Assembly (NCBI GenBank): GCA_045601045.1
Contig: JAZRZA010000071.1
Coordinates: forward strand, 62,001 to 126,000
Source: UBA1181 sp045601045
Lineage (GTDB): Bacteria; Bacteroidota; Bacteroidia; Bacteroidales; Paludibacteraceae
Direction of reading: 5' to 3'
Length of the DNA stretch: 64,000 bases
Shown here: positions 8,828 through 17,169 of the stretch, piece after piece
How positions within the stretch are numbered: position 1 is the first letter of the stretch
How the letters are laid out: each line of letters starts with the position of its first letter
Program-made: the position numbers and the translations under genes
The notes under the pieces: model-generated
Told to the model about the DNA's origin: nothing
The model's input: the letters and a program-made list of their open reading frames with translations, nothing else
Databases searched by the model: none

Positions 8828-11455
8828 CACTTTGAATGTTTTGTTTATGTTTTTGCCACGAATTTGCAACAAATAGGTTCCTAATGGAATTGAACCGATC
8901 TCCACAACATTTTCACCGTTTATCAAATCCGTTTCGTTTGCGGCAATTACCCTACCCGTCAAATCGGCCAAGAGCATCGTGCAATATCCCTCATGATAAG
9001 CATCAGAGAAGATGGAAATGTGTCCCTCTTGGAACACCACACGCATGTGTTCAACCGTCACCTTTTCACTCTTCGACTCACCCGGCGCGGGTTTGAATAC
9101 GAACGTTCCGCTATCCCTTGCGACAGGTCCATACTCACCCACCGTGGAAACGCAGTATGCGAAAGTTCCCACCGTATCAGACTTTCCTGAGATGGTCACG
9201 CTCGAGAGAACAGTATCCATATCCACAGAGATACCTTGAGGTTGATTTGGATCCCAATCGACCGACACGGAGTCGGCATTCTCCCAATGGTACACCAAAG
9301 GTTGGATGCTGTCGCCCATATAGAAGGATTGGATAGTATCACTGTATGAGTCCTTTACCAATTGTGGGCGAGGACGATCCACGACAAGGAGTCCCTCTCC
9401 CTTCAAGAAATCAGGATAATCCTCCGATGTATAAACACCTCCAAACAAGGTATCAGAACCCAAGCGGACAGAACGTACCACGAGGTTACCGTTCAATTCC
9501 AACTTAGCGTCAGCACCTACATATAAGCGATTGGTCTCCGCATCGCAATTGAGTTGCATAAGACCCAATATCACATCCACGCCATTCTCGCCCAAAGCAT
9601 ATTCATCACACACGCGAAAGACGCCATCGCTGATCACCCACCTACCCGTATACGACGAAGCGTCCGCAGAGAGTGTCAACGTATCCGTTCCGATCTTATT
9701 GATGATGTCGCCACCGACCAAAACGCCCTTGAGCGACATATTCGCCGTTGTATCTTTGGAGACAACTTGGATAGTTGTCTGGGCATCCACGACAATAGTG
9801 TCGGCTACCATAGAGGTGGTCGTATTGGAGAGGATGGTACCGCCCTTCGAAACAAAAGATCCGAAACTATTCTCTCCCGCCAAGGTAATAACGGTTCCTC
9901 TCTCCATTGAGAAAGGCGCGCGCTGCGACAAGCCCATCGTATTCAAGGTTCCTCTCTTTACAGAAACCGTATCGTCGGCGGATGGCACCCGTTGCGGATT
10001 CCATGCCTTCTCATTGTTCCAAGCCATCTCACGCAAATTGTCGAACACCAAAGTGGCGGGACGAGGATTATAAGAGATGGTGGTAATACTATTTCCCGGC
10101 AAATTCAACTCCTTCAAATTGTCGTAGGTTCCCAACACTTGGCTCCAACTCTTCTTCATCACATCGGTTTGGATGACCGTTTGGGTACATTGCGCGGGAT
10201 TGAAAGAGCAATCGAGGCTCTTGCCGAATCGGCTCTTGTTTACTAGAATCACCGCATACGCATCGTCGGAAGGGCTCTTGAAGGCGGTGATCAGCACATC
10301 AGCGTCAGAGGTAGTCGCATAAAGCATCTTCCAGCCCCTTTTCACGAACTTCGAGTAGTGCCTCAACGCATGATAATCACCATTGACACGATATCCCTCC
10401 TTAAACTTCTGGTATTTTCCATTCACAAAAACCGTATCGATATTGATGCAGGCATCACCTTCGTCGCCCCAAATCAAGTTCCAGTGGAGATAAGACGAGA
10501 CGTGGTTGACTGTGAAAGCCAGATTCATAAACCATGCGGTATAAATAGGATCCATATCCACAGGATCGCGGAGCGGACTATTCTCAGACATGAAGAGCGG
10601 CTTATTCTCCTTACCATAGGTATCATAGAGCTTTTGCATCGCATCCTTGAAATCGTCAGGATAGGCATAACGTTGGTCGCGGGCGTCATGGTCGTTCAGA
10701 CCACTATGATAGTAATGGAATGAGTATCCGCCCATCAGACGCTTATCGGATGGCGTCACATAATCCTGCACACGGTCCCAACCGATTCCCAAAGCCTCTG
10801 GGCCAATGATTACCGGAGGATTCTGCAATTGATTGATCTGCTTGGCGGCGGCGCTCAAAGCTTTTGCGTAAGAGGCCACATTTGGATTGGACTCATCAGG
10901 GTTCAATTCCATACCATAATAATCAGGATTACAATCAGGCTCATTTTGTAGGCTCACATAATCAGGATAGATACCCACACGGCGATATTGCTCCAAAGAG
11001 CGTTTCCACCACTGTCCAAACTTATCGTAAACAAATCCGCCGAACTCCTTTTTCAGGGAGACATTGCCATTACCGCCACTCGCCTCCATCTTGCCATTGG
11101 ACTTCAACGAAGCGGGAGCGGTCCATGAGGTCATATCCACAAAGAAATTATCGCCCAAGCGCTTCTTTCCCGCAGCGACGATCAAAGAGTCGAAGGTCAG
11201 ATCGGCATTAGGTTCCTGCGCCCAGTTGCCGATACGCAAACCAGTCAAACCCAATCCGTTATAGACGGTATCATAAATCTCCTCGCATTTACGATGTTTA
11301 GCGATCCAATCCAGATAGTACACAATACCACCACCAATACCTTCGACAGACTGATAAGTCGTCGCAGGTCTTACCTCCATGGTCACAGCAAAAAGAGAAG
11401 GTGCTGAAAGAATAGAAAGCAATAGTGTAATAATATGTGTTTTCAAGTATCTCAT
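8816..11455 (-). CDS. Secreted GH30 family glycoside hydrolase with T9SS type-A sorting domain
   Basis: The 879-residue product has a signal peptide (1-23). The GH30 catalytic domain spans about 25-460, with acid/base Glu172 in SLQNEPD and nucleophile Glu291 in LFMSENSP. Known GH30 activities include glucuronoxylanase, beta-1,6-galactanase and beta-1,6-glucanase; I cannot choose among them. Residues about 480-680 resemble autotransporter-type strand repeats (GTVITLAGENSFGSFVSKGG). The C-terminal 80 residues (VEHMRVVFQEGHISIFSD to KTFKVVME) are a type-A T9SS sorting domain. It is a tandem neighbour of the pectinase fusion, each gene with its own terminator, which suggests a plant cell-wall degrading locus. 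Confidence 0.9.
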   Translation of the reverse strand: MRYLKTHIITLLLSILSAPSLFAVTMEVRPATTYQSVEGIGGGIVYYLDWIAKHRKCEEIYDTVYNGLGLTGLRIGNWAQEPNADLTFDSLIVAAGKKRLGDNFFVDMTSWTAPASLKSNGKMEASGGNGNVSLKKEFGGFVYDKFGQWWKRSLEQYRRVGIYPDYVSLQNEPDCNPDYYGMELNPDESNPNVASYAKALSAAAKQINQLQNPPVIIGPEALGIGWDRVQDYVTPSDKRLMGGYSFHYYHSGLNDHDARDQRYAYPDDFKDAMQKLYDTYGKENKPLFMSENSPLRDPVDMDPIYTAWFMNLAFTVNHVSSYLHWNLIWGDEGDACINIDTVFVNGKYQKFKEGYRVNGDYHALRHYSKFVKRGWKMLYATTSDADVLITAFKSPSDDAYAVILVNKSRFGKSLDCSFNPAQCTQTVIQTDVMKKSWSQVLGTYDNLKELNLPGNSITTISYNPRPATLVFDNLREMAWNNEKAWNPQRVPSADDTVSVKRGTLNTMGLSQRAPFSMERGTVITLAGENSFGSFVSKGGTILSNTTTSMVADTIVVDAQTTIQVVSKDTTANMSLKGVLVGGDIINKIGTDTLTLSADASSYTGRWVISDGVFRVCDEYALGENGVDVILGLMQLNCDAETNRLYVGADAKLELNGNLVVRSVRLGSDTLFGGVYTSEDYPDFLKGEGLLVVDRPRPQLVKDSYSDTIQSFYMGDSIQPLVYHWENADSVSVDWDPNQPQGISVDMDTVLSSVTISGKSDTVGTFAYCVSTVGEYGPVARDSGTFVFKPAPGESKSEKVTVEHMRVVFQEGHISIFSDAYHEGYCTMLLADLTGRVIAANETDLINGENVVEIGSIPLGTYLLQIRGKNINKTFKVVME

Positions 11456-11494
11456 CCGCTAATCATTAATCGACAATAATTAACCATCGCTTGC

Positions 11495-11502
11495 CAAATA
11501 TA
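11495..11502 (-). promoter_or_regulatory. -7 promoter element of the GH30 gene
   Basis: The minus strand reads TATATTTG, matching TAnnTTTG, about 40 bases before the start codon. From here to the terminator at 11651 I see nothing else. Confidence 0.5.
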
Positions 11503-11658
11503 TAACAAAACAATTAAAAAAGAACACATTGTCACAAAAAAATATTTCAACAAAATGCGGGAACCCAGTAAAAATAAGGAATCAGCAAACAAACCAGCCC
11601 TATTTTTGATTTGATAACATCCTACTTCACACGCTTCTATCCAACTCTTAAACAAAAA

Positions 11659-11802
11659 AAATGGCTTCTCCCAAGGTTTAGAAACGGAGAAGCCATTTAA
11701 CGATTGTCAATTAATGAGCAGACTATTGTATTAATGTAAGCATATATGTCAATTGGTTTAATTCTGAGTCATCGTTCTGAACCTCTGTTCGTTCCCGATG
11801 AC
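11659..11802 (-). ncRNA. Candidate structured small RNA of about 140 nt
   Basis: On the minus strand a -7 element (TATATTTG, 11807-11814) is followed directly by a hairpin. Its outer stem is GTCATCG/CGATGAC (11796-11802 with 11768-11774) and an inner GAAC/GTTC stem can form. About 70 bases of AT-rich linker follow. The end is a perfect 13-bp rho-independent terminator (AAATGGCTTCTCC at 11659-11671 with GGAGAAGCCATTT at 11686-11698; A-run 11654-11660 gives the T-tract). No convincing reading frame fills the unit. I do not recognise the family; it could also be the 3' end of the WYL operon transcript with an internal promoter. Confidence 0.5.
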
Positions 11803-11957
11803 ATTGCAAATATAGGGTGACATATAGACTTCGCATTGTAATAATTCGGCAACTATTGGGAAAAATTCGGCGAATTTATCGGCAAAAAGGCGGTTTTTGC
11901 GGTGAAATGGGGGATTTTTCAAATCACACACGTTCGAAAAAGCATTCCCAAAAACAT

Positions 11958-12305
11958 CTATTCCACATTTGCGAAACAACATCTCACAGGAAACATCTTA
12001 TCGTCTACGAAAAATTCCGATATCTGCGGAATAACTCCAAAATCACCCAAGACGAGGATGTGTTGGAGATCGAACAAAAATCCGATTGACTCAAAATGTT
12101 TCATCACAAGACGTAATAATTCAGGCAAGCCCCTCCCCTCGGAGAAGTCCGCCACACCGAATGGCATCATTCGAACATAGATCAAATCACCTGCATAATA
12201 GAATATCATATATGACTCATCACAGTATAAATCCAACATGATCGTTCCAGAGGACAATTCCTCTTCTGTCATTACCCTACGCTTAATTTGTGACAACACT
12301 TTCAT
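11958..12305 (-). CDS. Hypothetical protein downstream of WYL regulator
   Basis: The 115-residue product has no signal peptide or membrane segment. I do not recognise it. The sequence is mixed alpha/beta in character (SGTIMLDLYCDESYMIFYY; PELLRLVMKHFESIGFLFD). Its start lies 9 bases after the WYL regulator stop, so the two are probably cotranscribed and perhaps functionally linked. The interval between this gene's end and the small-RNA promoter at 11814 (about 140 bases) holds nothing I can support. Confidence 0.6.
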   Translation of the reverse strand: MKVLSQIKRRVMTEEELSSGTIMLDLYCDESYMIFYYAGDLIYVRMMPFGVADFSEGRGLPELLRLVMKHFESIGFLFDLQHILVLGDFGVIPQISEFFVDDKMFPVRCCFANVE

Positions 12306-12314
12306 AGCAACAAA

Positions 12315-13232
12315 TCACATCTGATTATCCAACGCTTCCTGCAAGGCGTCCACCAAATAGAGTCGCAAATCATCTGGTTCAAGCACCTGCACCTGATCCG
12401 CCATCGTCATCAGTTTTTGCACAAAGTTCCAAGTAGGAATTAGCCTCAACTCAAAATGACAACTGGTTCCATTCTCCTCCGTCACACGCTGCGACGCATG
12501 CAATGGCACCGACTTAAGGTAATTAGCATACCTAGAAGTGGAAAGCAGTTTTATTGTCACGGGCTTCAAACTCTCCTCGTCATCCTCATCCACAATTCTA
12601 GCACTATAATAATGTTCATAGAATTTCTCCAAAGAGAAATTCTTGTCACGAGAGAAAGGCCTTTCGGTCACTTCAAAATCACGGATTCGATCCAGCCCAT
12701 AAATATTATATTTCTCCGCATTCGGGTTCCACGCCACCAAATACCATCGCTTGTCAAACTCTTTCAGACCATAAGGATGGACACACTGGAATTTCACTCT
12801 CTCCTCCCACACATAACGATACGAGAATCGGACAACCTTGCAACAACTGCAGGCATGAATCAGCGGATGAATATACTCGGAACCAGGGACACAACTAGGT
12901 TGGAGCTGGACATACTGTTCTATATTCTTTTGCGAATGCATCGAATGCTGCAGATCAAACATCTCAATCATACGCAAATTAATCTCCTCGTAAGCAGAAT
13001 CATTGGTTTTAATATAATACAACGAATCCGAGCCACAGGCAATTTCAAAACCGAAAAGTTCATATATATCTTCAATATCCCGCTGAAGCGTTCTACGACT
13101 ATAAAGCATCTCATCAATGCCTCTATCATGATAGGCATCGTCGATAGCCTGTTTCAACGACTCATAAGACTTAGAACTACGCAACTCCTTGATAATGGTG
13201 GAGTAACGAATAAAATAAGAATGTTTGGACAT
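12315..13232 (-). CDS. WYL-domain transcriptional regulator
   Basis: The product is 305 residues from the chosen ATG at 13232 (MSKHSYFIRYSTII). That start fits because a -7 element lies at 13255-13262; a longer frame to 13325 would begin upstream of the promoter. The N-terminal 90 residues form a DeoR-like winged helix (SRRTLQRDIEDIYELFG). The WYL domain follows around 140-220, with HPYGLKEFDKRWYLVAWN carrying the WYL signature, and then a C-terminal extension. WYL proteins bind small ligands or nucleic acid and commonly control defence, DNA damage or stress genes. The target here is unknown; the downstream 115-residue partner is the only obvious candidate. Confidence 0.88.
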   Translation of the reverse strand: MSKHSYFIRYSTIIKELRSSKSYESLKQAIDDAYHDRGIDEMLYSRRTLQRDIEDIYELFGFEIACGSDSLYYIKTNDSAYEEINLRMIEMFDLQHSMHSQKNIEQYVQLQPSCVPGSEYIHPLIHACSCCKVVRFSYRYVWEERVKFQCVHPYGLKEFDKRWYLVAWNPNAEKYNIYGLDRIRDFEVTERPFSRDKNFSLEKFYEHYYSARIVDEDDEESLKPVTIKLLSTSRYANYLKSVPLHASQRVTEENGTSCHFELRLIPTWNFVQKLMTMADQVQVLEPDDLRLYLVDALQEALDNQM

Positions 13233-13254
13233 ACGCTTTAAATTTTGGTTGATG

Positions 13255-13262
13255 CAAAGATA
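13255..13262 (-). promoter_or_regulatory. -7 promoter element of the WYL regulator
   Basis: The minus strand reads TATCTTTG. A start near 13248 leaves a leader of about 16 bases and supports initiation at 13232. Confidence 0.6.
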
Positions 13263-13310
13263 GGAGAAGGAACGACATTCCGTGTCGCTAAAAAAAAAAC
13301 AATTTGAATC

Positions 13311-13342
13311 CTTGTTCAAATACATTTTTCACTTTACCTTTG
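13311..13342 (+). promoter_or_regulatory. Promoter of the 52-residue ORF/GNAT pair
   Basis: TACCTTTG at 13335-13342 is preceded by CTTG at 13311-13314 with a 20-base spacer. Expected transcription start is near 13349. Confidence 0.6.
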
Positions 13343-13370
13343 TGTAAAATATTCACTAATACTTTTAATT

Positions 13371-13529
13371 ATGGCAAAACCTATTGCACCCACACCTGAA
13401 TTGCACGGACAAGCGGCAATTGACTTCATCACAGAAATAGAGAAAAACAAGAAAGCATCGGAAGAAGAAAAAAAGAGAATAAAAGAACGTGCAAAAATCG
13501 TCAAATCCTGGTTAACCTTTCAGTTTTAA
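13371..13529 (+). CDS. Small 52-residue protein, possible antitoxin
   Basis: The frame ATG 13371 to TAA 13527-13529 encodes 52 residues beginning MAKPIAPTPELHGQAAIDFI and then a charged helix (EKNKKASEEEKKRIKERAK), ending SWLTFQF. It follows a good promoter by about 22 bases and ends 5 bases before the GNAT gene. Size, charge and position fit an antitoxin for the GNAT protein, but I do not recognise the family and it lacks a clear ribbon-helix-helix motif. Confidence 0.6.
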   Translation: MAKPIAPTPELHGQAAIDFITEIEKNKKASEEEKKRIKERAKIVKSWLTFQF

Positions 13530-13534
13530 AGAGC

Positions 13535-14059
13535 ATGAATATTAAAATTAAGAAGTTAACCAATGATTACAAGATATCTGATTTTGATTGCGGCAATATA
13601 GATTTAAACGAATTTTTACAGAAAGAGGCAATACTCTACTCCAAAAAACGATTATCCGTCACCTATCTGGTCGAAATAGATAATAATATCGCTGCGTTTT
13701 TCTCCCTTTCCAACGACAAGATCGCTATTCCCGACAGCGACAAATCCACCTGGAGGAAAATAAAATCACTGTTCCCTCACAGCAAACATAGAAGCGACTA
13801 TCCAGCTGTGAAAATAGGTAGATTAGGAATAGCGCTACAATATCAGAAGAAACATCTTGGATCCGATTTGCTCTGTTTTATAAAGGAAATGTTTATAGAG
13901 AATAACAGAACAGGTTGCGCATTCGTCACAGTTGATGCTTTAAACGAAGCCATACCATTTTACCAAAAGAATGGCTTTCTCTTCCTCAACAAAGACGACA
14001 CAATGGGGAACTCGAAAGAGACTTGCCTACTCTATTACAACCTTTCAGAATTAATATAA
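13535..14059 (+). CDS. GNAT-family N-acetyltransferase, possible TacT-like toxin
   Basis: The 174-residue product has the GNAT fold: AAFFSLSNDKIAI strands, VKIGRLGIALQYQKKHLGSDLL as the acetyl-CoA-binding region, and AIPFYQKNGF near the end. The phosphate-binding loop is degenerate (QKKHLG in place of QxxGxG/A). Length and the leading 52-residue ORF match GNAT toxin-antitoxin modules, whose toxins acetylate aminoacyl-tRNA. Ordinary metabolic acetylation cannot be excluded. A perfect hairpin follows at 14108. The pair sits divergent from the WYL regulator. Confidence 0.8.
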   Translation: MNIKIKKLTNDYKISDFDCGNIDLNEFLQKEAILYSKKRLSVTYLVEIDNNIAAFFSLSNDKIAIPDSDKSTWRKIKSLFPHSKHRSDYPAVKIGRLGIALQYQKKHLGSDLLCFIKEMFIENNRTGCAFVTVDALNEAIPFYQKNGFLFLNKDDTMGNSKETCLLYYNLSELI

Positions 14060-14107
14060 GACTAGCACCTCTCATCCCCCCAAAAGCGACCCACTTAACA
14101 TAAAGTG

Positions 14108-14139
14108 ACCCCGAAAGTTTCTTGTCTAACTTTCGGGGT
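14108..14139. terminator. Convergent-gene hairpin
   Basis: ACCCCGAAAGTT at 14108-14119 pairs perfectly with AACTTTCGGGGT at 14128-14139 over an 8-base loop. It lies between the GNAT gene and the convergent GldM-like gene and has no long T-run, so it may terminate or protect both transcripts. Confidence 0.7.
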
Positions 14140-14150
14140 TCATATCAAAA

Positions 14151-15092
14151 CTAACGAGATGCCTTAATCTTAAATTCCGCGGACATGGTACGTGGAATTC
14201 GATCATCTCCCTTCATCTTCACATCAGACAAGAAAAACGAATCGCCTTCACGTAGTTTACTGATTGCGTTTTTCATCTCTTCCGTCACAACAGAAGAATT
14301 TGAATGACAAATCACCCATTTACCATCCACCACACACTTCACATCGAACTCCGAAATGACAAAGCGAGCAGCAGAAAAGTCATAGTCGGGAATCAACGCC
14401 GCTACCACAACAGAGTCTGTATCACAAAACGCTTTTTTACTGATTCCGTTATTATATAGTCGCTCTCCTCTCTTTATATTAATTGTAGGGGTAGGAAGAG
14501 GAGCCACACGGAACTCCCTGCGTCCGATAAAACAAGATTTTCCATCTATATACGCAGAGACATCCAATGCGCAATTTGCCCCAATTTTAATAGGCTTTAC
14601 GACAAAACCGTTTTCTGTCCGTTGTACACTAGCATTAACAGCCCCAATACGCAACTCACTTTGAGGGACACCAGGAACTGAAACTTCTATCTTACTCGAA
14701 TATCCCGCATACAACACATTGCCACCAACCACAGACATATCAACCCAAGGTTCAATCACTTGATAATTGAAAACGAAAGGATATTTTCTGCTTATTCCCT
14801 TTTTGTTAGTCTCTAGAATATATCCACGACATTCTATATTACCAACATCACTTCCCTTTTTACTATAGTGAGCACCCTCCATTTCCTTCTCATCCAGAAA
14901 GACTCTATAAGTACACTTAGGCGTGGGATTTGACATAATAATATCAGCCTCATATTGATCGCCTCTAAAAATAGTGCTTTTTTTAGCCACTACGACAGCT
15001 TGCTTCTTTTGGTAATCAATAGCCTCCTCCGCCATGACAGCACACGGCAAAAATGCAATTAAGACAATGGCAATTATTCTATTTAACATCAT
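14151..15092 (-). CDS. Free-standing GldM C-terminal-like periplasmic protein
   Basis: The 313-residue product has a signal peptide (1-21, ending VMA). From about residue 115 it resembles the C-terminal half of GldM/PorM, the T9SS inner-membrane/periplasmic shaft protein: NVLYAGYSSKIEVSVPGVP, GRREFRVAPLPTPTI, the DYDFSAARFVISEFDV segment, and a final MSAEFKIKASR strand. True GldM is about 515 residues with an N-terminal membrane helix that contacts GldL. That part is missing here, replaced by a cleavable signal and about 90 unrelated residues. GldK, GldL and GldN are not nearby. It may be a paralogue or an accessory rather than the core motor protein. Confidence 0.7.
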   Translation of the reverse strand: MMLNRIIAIVLIAFLPCAVMAEEAIDYQKKQAVVVAKKSTIFRGDQYEADIIMSNPTPKCTYRVFLDEKEMEGAHYSKKGSDVGNIECRGYILETNKKGISRKYPFVFNYQVIEPWVDMSVVGGNVLYAGYSSKIEVSVPGVPQSELRIGAVNASVQRTENGFVVKPIKIGANCALDVSAYIDGKSCFIGRREFRVAPLPTPTINIKRGERLYNNGISKKAFCDTDSVVVAALIPDYDFSAARFVISEFDVKCVVDGKWVICHSNSSVVTEEMKNAISKLREGDSFFLSDVKMKGDDRIPRTMSAEFKIKASR

Positions 15093-15118
15093 ATCAAAAC
15101 AAATGGTTTAATTATTAT

Positions 15119-15148
15119 GCAAAAAAAGGCGATCCATCCGGACCGCCT
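15119..15148 (-). terminator. ilvC terminator
   Basis: AAGGCG/CGCCTT arms with TCC/GGA inside (15126-15148), and an A-run at 15119-15127 that gives the T-tract on the minus strand. Confidence 0.8.
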
Positions 15149-15170
15149 TCCCTTATATAAGAAGCAATGA

Positions 15171-16214
15171 TTAGTTGTTCTCAGGACGAAGCTTTCTAAC
15201 AACCGCACCAGCACGCCACATCTCGCTATCACGAAGAGCAGCCAACTCCTTCTCCAATCCAGCACGGTAGTCCTTCTTAGAGTTAGAATCGATAGAGATT
15301 TGAGCCTCGTTACCAGTGATAACTGAGTTGTAAAGCTTTTGCATAACTGGCTTGATAGCATCGTGGAAAGGAGTCATCCAATCCAATGCACCACGTTGAG
15401 CAGTGGTAGAGCAGTTAGCGTACATCCAGTCCATACCGTTCTCAGCGAAGAGAGGCATCAAAGATTGAGTCAACTCCTCTACTGTCTCGTTGAATGCCTC
15501 TGATGGAGAGTGGCCATTCTCACGAAGAACCTCGTATTGAGCCAAAAGCAAACCTTGGATAGCTCCCATCAAAGAACCACGCTCACCAGTCAAGTCAGAA
15601 GTAGCCTCCTTAGTGAAAGTAGTCTCGAACAAGTAACCTGAACCTACACCGATACCAAGAGCGATAACCTTCTCCCAAGCGTGGCCAGAAGCGTCTTGAT
15701 AGATAGCGTATGAAGAGTTCAAACCACGGCCTTGAACGAACATACGACGAAGTGAAGTACCTGATCCCTTAGGAGCGATCAAGATAACGTCAACATCCTT
15801 TGGAGGAACGATACCTGTACGGTCATTCCAAGTAATAGCAAAACCATGAGAGAAATACAAAGTCTTTCCTGGAGTCAAATATTTCTTGATCATTGGCCAG
15901 CACTCGATTTGAGCGGCGTCTGAAAGAAGAACTTGGATGATAGTTGCCTTTTGGCAGGCCTCCTCGATACCGAACAAAGTCTCACCTGGAACCCATCCGT
16001 CAGCAACTGCCTTGTCATATGTCTTACCTGGACGTTGACCAACGATTACATTGAAACCGTTGTCACGCAAGTTCATTGATTGACCTGGTCCTTGCACACC
16101 GTAACCGATAACTGCAATGGTCTCATTTTTCAAAACTTCACGAGCTTTCTCCAATGGAAACTCTTCGCGGGTAACTACGTTCTCGATTACACCGCCAAAA
16201 TTCATTTCTGCCAT
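15171..16214 (-). CDS. ilvC: Ketol-acid reductoisomerase
   Basis: The 347-residue product converts 2-acetolactate to 2,3-dihydroxyisovalerate (and the isoleucine equivalent) with NADPH and magnesium. The Rossmann motif is IAVIGYGVQGPGQ near residue 34, and the knotted C-terminal domain carries FTKEATSDLTGERGSLMGA with the metal-binding Asp/Glu residues. Usual class I enzymes are about 330-350 residues. It stands apart from other ilv/leu genes, with its own promoter (16264) and terminator (15119), and is therefore monocistronic. Confidence 0.95.
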   Translation of the reverse strand: MAEMNFGGVIENVVTREEFPLEKAREVLKNETIAVIGYGVQGPGQSMNLRDNGFNVIVGQRPGKTYDKAVADGWVPGETLFGIEEACQKATIIQVLLSDAAQIECWPMIKKYLTPGKTLYFSHGFAITWNDRTGIVPPKDVDVILIAPKGSGTSLRRMFVQGRGLNSSYAIYQDASGHAWEKVIALGIGVGSGYLFETTFTKEATSDLTGERGSLMGAIQGLLLAQYEVLRENGHSPSEAFNETVEELTQSLMPLFAENGMDWMYANCSTTAQRGALDWMTPFHDAIKPVMQKLYNSVITGNEAQISIDSNSKKDYRAGLEKELAALRDSEMWRAGAVVRKLRPENN

Positions 16215-16263
16215 TTTCTTTATTTATATATGAAACAATTATATATTCGTTGCAAATTGCGTG

Positions 16264-16271
16264 CAAAAATA
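16264..16271 (-). promoter_or_regulatory. -7 promoter element of ilvC
   Basis: The minus strand reads TATTTTTG. It abuts the aquaporin terminator; a partial -33 (CTTG, 16290-16293) would lie inside that terminator stem. Confidence 0.5.
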
Positions 16272-16317
16272 ATAAAAAAAAGAAATTCGCAAGTCATAAA
16301 TGGCTTACGAATTTCTT
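16272..16317 (-). terminator. Aquaporin terminator
   Basis: AAGAAATTCG (16280-16289) and CGAATTTCTT (16308-16317) form the stem, extended by AAG/CTT. The A-run at 16273-16281 supplies the minus-strand T-tract. Confidence 0.8.
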
Positions 16318-16356
16318 ATCATTTAATAGATTATTTCTCTAATGTGTCATTTCCCA

Positions 16357-17031
16357 TTAGTTCTTCTTGCAGTCACCTGCGACAGCGCACCATGCAAAAG
16401 CAGCCAATGCGGCACCCACGAATGGAGCGACGATGAAGATCCAAAGTTGAGAAAGAGCTTCACCGCCTTGGAAGAATGCAGGAGCGATTGAACGAGCTGG
16501 GTTCACGGAAGTACCAGTGTAACGGATACATACGAGGTGAACCAAAACAAGGCAAAGACCGATTGCCAAACCAGCGAAGTTACCTGCGCCCTTCTCGCTA
16601 TCAGTAGTACCCAACACAGTGAAAACAAACACGCAAGTGAAAACAACCTCAGCGATAAAACCTGCCAATGTGCTTACACCATCTTGCAAAGCATTCGCGC
16701 CAGTTCCGCTCAATCCTTCAACATTGCTGGTGAGCAAGCAAAGAATACCAGAACCCAAGAATGCGCCAACCACTTGCGCCAACATATAACATCCAGCGTC
16801 TTTAGGAGAGATCCTCTTGGTGATCAAGCAACCCAATGTGATGGCCGGATTGATGTGACAACCGCTCACTCCACCGATAGCGTATGCCATTGCGACAACA
16901 GCCAAACCGAACGCCAAAGAGGTGCCAACCACACTTGCGGTATCAACACCACAATTCAAACTTACGGCTACGCCGCAACCCATAAGAACCAACACCATGG
17001 TTCCTACCATTTCTGCTAAATACTTCTTCAT
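16357..17031 (-). CDS. aqpZ: Aquaporin Z-type water channel
   Basis: The 224-residue protein has six membrane spans and the two half-helix motifs of the MIP family: HINPAIT near residue 62 and TSVNPARS near 174. The second NPA is followed by the selectivity-filter Arg. Length matches bacterial AqpZ (about 230). It allows rapid water flow across the inner membrane. It is monocistronic with its own promoter (17084) and terminator. A glycerol facilitator is less likely because of the short loops. Confidence 0.92.
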   Translation of the reverse strand: MKKYLAEMVGTMVLVLMGCGVAVSLNCGVDTASVVGTSLAFGLAVVAMAYAIGGVSGCHINPAITLGCLITKRISPKDAGCYMLAQVVGAFLGSGILCLLTSNVEGLSGTGANALQDGVSTLAGFIAEVVFTCVFVFTVLGTTDSEKGAGNFAGLAIGLCLVLVHLVCIRYTGTSVNPARSIAPAFFQGGEALSQLWIFIVAPFVGAALAAFAWCAVAGDCKKN

Positions 17032-17083
17032 TGTAATTTATAAAATTTAAAAGTTAATGTTAAATACATACCTAAAAGTGGCA

Positions 17084-17091
17084 CAAAGGTA
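17084..17091 (-). promoter_or_regulatory. -7 promoter element of aqpZ
   Basis: The minus strand reads TACCTTTG, about 53 bases before the start codon. The divergent LOG gene has a weaker TATCTTG at 17137-17143. Confidence 0.5.
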
Positions 17092-17169
17092 TGATTATTT
17101 TGGCATACAATTAATATGACAAGTACATATTTTTCGTATCTTGCGGTCAAGACAATACACAATGAGGAT

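Noticed and set aside
11758..11982. 74-codon minus-strand frame between the small RNA and the 115-residue gene
   Set aside because: It overlaps the -7 element and hairpin of the candidate small RNA and the end of the better-supported 115-residue gene; there is no family match.
12456..13241. 261-codon plus-strand frame opposite the WYL gene
   Set aside because: The WYL protein has clear motifs and a promoter; the opposite frame is a shadow.
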